DNA of 8,264 nt from JAKAQB01 sp035702855 (GTDB lineage: Bacteria; Actinomycetota; Acidimicrobiia; Acidimicrobiales; Palsa-688): assembly GCA_035702855.1 (NCBI GenBank), contig DASSZM010000232.1, positions 1 through 8,264 on the forward strand. Reading direction: 5' to 3'. The translations under genes were made by a program, and so were the position numbers. The notes beneath the pieces are model-generated. The model saw only the letters and a list, made by a program, of their open reading frames with translations. It searched no databases and was not told where the DNA came from. The number at the start of each line of letters is the position of its first letter. The stretch's first letter is position 1. Positions 6,136 to 8,264 of the stretch are shown in pieces.

Positions 6136-6154
6136 GGTAACCGTCCGGTAACCG
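6136..6154. promoter_or_regulatory. direct repeat GGTAACCG, two copies 11 bases apart
   Basis: GGTAACCG occurs at 6136-6143 and again at 6147-6154, start to start 11 bases, about one helical turn. Each copy is nearly palindromic around its centre. The pair lies in the divergent gap between the membrane protein genes, about 75 bases upstream of ATG 6228. This is typical of a regulator site, but no regulator is identifiable. A weak -10 candidate (GATACT, 6180-6185) lies downstream. Confidence 0.4.
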
Positions 6155-6227
6155 GGCGGGGGAAGGACTACCAGCATCAGATACTCGGGCACTCCGCTCC
6201 GAGCACCGACCACGAAGGAGGGTCGCA

Positions 6228-6443
6228 ATGCTGGTCTTCGATCTCGTCGCTGGACTCGTCATCGTGGGGGTGCTGCTCGCCATCCTGCTCATCGGCATCG
6301 CCATGAGCAGCCGGTACCAGGACACGCTCGAGCTGCAGCGTGGCCACCGGGTGGTCACGCCGGGCCGGTTCCGGCAGCAGCAGTTCGACGAGGCGGTCCG
6401 CCGTGTCGTGCGTTCGCGCCAGGAAGAGCGCCGGGCCGCCTGA
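6228..6443 (+). CDS. 71-residue single-helix membrane protein
   Basis: The product has one long hydrophobic helix at residues 3-26 (DLVAGLVIVGVLLAILLIGI), followed by a polar, mostly basic tail predicted to be helical (RFRQQQFDEAVRRVVRSRQEERR). This suits a small inner-membrane protein with a cytoplasmic tail. The start is well supported: AAGGAGG at 6215-6221 lies six bases before the ATG. I do not recognise the family and cannot propose a function. A strong hairpin lies shortly downstream, so it is probably transcribed alone. Confidence 0.75.
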   Translation: MLVFDLVAGLVIVGVLLAILLIGIAMSSRYQDTLELQRGHRVVTPGRFRQQQFDEAVRRVVRSRQEERRAA

Positions 6444-6469
6444 CACGGCGCCAGCGGAAGGCAACGAGG

Positions 6470-6495
6470 GCCCCCGGGCGCGTGCGCCCGGGGGC
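6470..6495. terminator. strong GC hairpin after the 71-residue protein gene
   Basis: GCCCCCGGGCGC (6470-6481) and GCGCCCGGGGGC (6484-6495) are perfect 12-base arms with a two-base centre. In practice the innermost pair opens to give a four-base loop. The hairpin begins 26 bases after the stop at 6443. No T-run follows. It could also stop transcription arriving from the minus-strand genes on the right. Confidence 0.7.
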
Positions 6496-6681
6496 GCCGT
6501 CGCGCACCCGGGCATCGAGCCCCGCCCGAGGCGGCGGCGGCGGCGTGGACCCGGGCTCCCTCAGCGCCTCCGGCGCAGCATCCCCTCAGCCCGGCGGAGA
6601 GCGGTCACGCCCCGCAGACTGCGACCGCAGTGCCGGACCGTCCGAGACGGCCGGAGAGCGAGCAGTCGATTCAGAGCTCTG
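6496..6681. other. intergenic, no gene seen
   Basis: The stretch holds a short (GCG)5 run at 6531-6545 and two small 5-bp hairpins: ACTGC-GACC-GCAGT, and CCGTC-CGA-GACGG. I see no coding frame or RNA gene. Confidence 0.5.
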
Positions 6682-7585
6682 CTATCCGGGGCATCCGGTC
6701 GGGGGGTGGGCCCGGAGGATGTCGGTGGAGCCGTTCGCGGCGACGGGTTGGGTCAGGTAGACGGCCGTGGCGGTCTGCGCCAGTGGCTGCCACAGCGGGT
6801 TGCCGTTGTTGGTGTCGGCGAGGGGTGCTCCGCCGAGGAACGTGCCGGTGGTGGCCTGGAGGCAGGCGACGCCGGCGGGCGAGGACAGCCAGGCGTGGCC
6901 GTCGAGGACCGCCACGCTGGGCCCTTGGATGATGGGGCCGCCTCGGCTCAGGTCCTTCCACACCGGCCCGGGCTGCTCGGCCGGGCCGACGATCCGCCGC
7001 AGGCCGGCGGCGTCGAGGAGTTCGGCGCCGCCGGCCATGCCGGTGCGGTAGGAGGCCCACAGCGCTCCGGCGACAGCGTGCACGTGGGCGCCGTTGATGG
7101 AGAACCGCACGCCGCTGGTGGCGGTGACGGCGCCAGTGGCGGCGTGGCGTTCGGTGATCGCAGCGGCCGGGTCGGCCACCGGGTTGATGGAGGTCCGCTT
7201 GACCGCCGCGTACAGCAGCTTGCCGTCCGGGCTCGCTGAGGCTGGTGACCCTCGCCCCGGCGGGCACACGTCGCAGCACCGATCCCGCTGCGGGATTGAC
7301 CTCGACCAGGTCGCTTCCCGCCCCGAGCCAGGTGTCGGCCGTGCCGACGACGGCGGACCCGTCGGGGGTCACCGGGTAGAGGTTGGCGCTGAGCCCGAGC
7401 GGCAGCGAGCCGACCCGGTCCAGGTGGGCGCCGGGGCTGAGGCGGTACACGCTCCAGGGGCCGTCGACGTGACCGTCGGTGTCGTTGCTGGGCTCCAGCA
7501 CATACAGCTTCGGGCCCACGAAGAGCAGTTGGCTGGCCGAGGGCAGGTCGCTGCCCTGCTGGATCTGCCCGGTGGCGAGGTCGAT
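6682..7585 (-). pseudogene. beta-propeller protein remnant, 5'-truncated and frameshifted
   Basis: About 300 residues of a repeat protein can be read in two frames. The first begins at 7582 (DLATGQIQQGSDLPSASQLL) and includes LYPVTPDGSAVVGTADTWLGAG and LVEVNPAAGSVLRRV. The second continues from about 7236 with SASPDGKLLYAAVKRTSI and ends ILRAHPPTGCPG at TAG 6684-6682. Recurrent aspartate/glycine turns and ATG or TTG motifs after short strands are typical of YVTN/WD40-like propellers, often secreted in actinobacteria. Between TSLS and the SPDGK motif the frame jumps. Restoring two bases (GC) in CAGCGAGC would join the halves without loss, so I infer a two-base deletion or its equivalent. The start and any signal peptide are missing: the upstream end is joined directly to the truncated RelE gene. 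A base-call error could explain the frameshift but not the fusion. Confidence 0.65.
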
Positions 7586-7768
7586 GATCCGGTAGTCACC
7601 CACCCGCACGCGGTAACCGGGACGGCATTTGAGGGGCCCTGACGCTGGAGGTCGAGGATCTTCGGCCAGCAGTGCAATGGAGCCTTCGATCCGTGGTCGC
7701 AGCTTCGAGTCGAGCTTGCGCAGTGCCCGCACGGCGGCCGGGCGCACCTCCACCCGGTAGCGGCTCAC
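7583..7768 (-). pseudogene. truncated RelE-type toxin, fused in frame to the propeller remnant
   Basis: The GTG at 7768-7766 overlaps the antitoxin stop by 4 nt, as is normal for relBE-like pairs. Residues 1-62 follow the RelE/ParE pattern: YRVEVRPAAVRALRKLDSKL, RIEGSIALLAEDPRPP, then GYRVRVGDYRII. The family normally continues with a fourth strand that carries a VGHR-like motif and a C-terminal Tyr, for about 85-90 residues. Here the frame passes from DYRII straight into propeller sequence. By comparison with E. coli RelE from memory, the equivalents of Arg81 and Tyr87, needed for mRNA cleavage, are absent. The toxin is therefore probably inactive. Read without correction, the fused frame runs to TGA 6673-6671, 365 residues, with an out-of-frame second half. 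Confidence 0.75.
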
Positions 7769-8013
7769 GACCAGCCGAGGTCGGCCTTGACCTGCTCCCA
7801 CGGGAGACTGTCGCCCGCTTCGGCCATGGCAGCGTCGAAGGCGGCGATGTCCTCGACTTCCTCAGCGGCAGCGAGAAGTTCTTCGTATCGGTCGACGCTC
7901 ACCAAGACCGCGGCCGGTCGACCGTAGCGCTCGAGCACCACCGCCTCGGACTGGGCGGCGTCGATCACCTCGGCGAGCTTCTCTCGAGCCTCGCTGACCT
8001 TCACGGTGCTCAC
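7765..8013 (-). CDS. Phd/YefM-type antitoxin
   Basis: The 82-residue product has the Phd/YefM fold signature: VKVSEAREKLAEVIDAAQSE, followed by VVLERYGRPAAVLVSVDRYEELLA. Its tail (residues 50-82, acidic, ending WEQVKADLGW) would wrap the toxin. Such proteins bind their own promoter through the N-terminal half and block the partner toxin through the tail. I chose GTG 8013 because it gives the common MSTVKVSEAR opening and lies 7 bases from a TANNNT box. GTG 8034 would add seven residues with two cysteines and overlap the operator. The gene looks intact although its toxin gene is broken. It could still act as a DNA-binding protein or neutralise a related toxin elsewhere. Confidence 0.88.
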   Translation of the reverse strand: MSTVKVSEAREKLAEVIDAAQSEAVVLERYGRPAAVLVSVDRYEELLAAAEEVEDIAAFDAAMAEAGDSLPWEQVKADLGWS

Positions 8014-8020
8014 GCACGAC

Positions 8021-8050
8021 AGCGTACAACCCACGACGCCATGTTGTACG
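8021..8050 (-). promoter_or_regulatory. antitoxin promoter with overlapping inverted-repeat operator
   Basis: CGTACAAC (8023-8030) and GTTGTACG (8043-8050) form a perfect 8-base inverted repeat with a 12-base spacer, centre to centre about two helical turns. On the minus strand the -10 box TACGCT (8026-8021) overlaps one arm, and the GTG at 8013 follows 7 bases later. This layout is what autorepression by a Phd/YefM antitoxin needs. Confidence 0.6.
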
Positions 8051-8264
8051 TAACGACGCTCGGGTCTGCGCCCGTCTGCCCACGCCCCGCGCCTTCGGAG
8101 GCGGAGCCCAGGTATTTGTTTAGCGAGTCTGTGCCCGCGTTGAAGTAGGCGGCGGGATGTTGTTGTTGGCGGTCGAGCCGTGGAAACTGCGTGTCGAGGT
8201 TGACGCGATGGCTGTCATCAGTGGGGGACCACCCCCCGGCTCACCCCCTCGTACACCACACCCC
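8051..8264. other. right margin, less GC-rich, no recognisable gene
   Basis: This stretch contains TTTGTTTAG and TGTTGTTGTTGG, unlike its neighbours, and short frames of mixed codon use on the minus strand that I do not recognise. Near the edge, GGGGG-ACCA-CCCCC (within 8223-8237) can form a small hairpin, followed by a C-rich run. It could be the margin of a mobile element, but no terminal repeat pair or transposase is visible. Confidence 0.35.

Noticed and set aside
6340..7239. 299-residue plus-strand frame opposite the propeller remnant
   Set aside because: Gly/Arg/Val-rich antisense reading; the minus strand has recognisable propeller motifs.
7672..8148. 158-residue plus-strand frame opposite the toxin-antitoxin genes
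   Set aside because: Shadow; the minus strand carries clear antitoxin and RelE sequence.

Overview
The window is very GC-rich, starts several genes with GTG, and carries an actinobacterial set of families. It suggests a high-GC actinomycete, possibly from the Acidimicrobiia, but nothing in it fixes the genus. Four genes or leaders share one promoter shape: a TANNNT -10 box followed 7-8 bases later by a GTG. That is the layout of leaderless transcription.

Left part (1-2124): the first bases look like the start of a gene running leftward off the edge. Next comes a GC-rich, low-complexity stretch with a hexanucleotide repeat, followed by the C-terminal end of a TetR-type repressor whose DNA-binding half is missing. 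An AT-rich island with a palindrome leads into an intact MFS exporter gene (811-2124). The likely history is a TetR/MFS efflux pair in which the regulator has decayed.

Middle (2125-4686): a two-gene urease operon made of a fused gamma-beta subunit (2252-2974) and an alpha subunit (2971-4686), overlapping by 4 nt. All nickel ligands, the carbamylated lysine and the catalytic histidine are present. However, the substrate-pocket loop is rewritten and shortened, and the flap cysteine is replaced by valine. No accessory gene (ureD/E/F/G) is present in the window. A possible leaderless 14-codon leader peptide overlaps the start of the gamma-beta gene.

Right-middle (4687-6495): an exported protein with a DUF5666-like domain, an 11-serine tract and a His-rich tail; a convergent small four-helix membrane protein; and a divergent 71-aa single-helix membrane protein. 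Strong hairpins separate these units.

Right part (6496-8264): on the minus strand, an apparently intact Phd/YefM-type antitoxin has a perfect inverted-repeat operator over its promoter. Its partner RelE toxin breaks off after about 62 residues and runs in frame into the remains of a beta-propeller gene, which itself carries a frameshift. This is a broken toxin-antitoxin locus. The last 214 bases are less GC-rich and hold no gene I can recognise; they may belong to a mobile-element margin.
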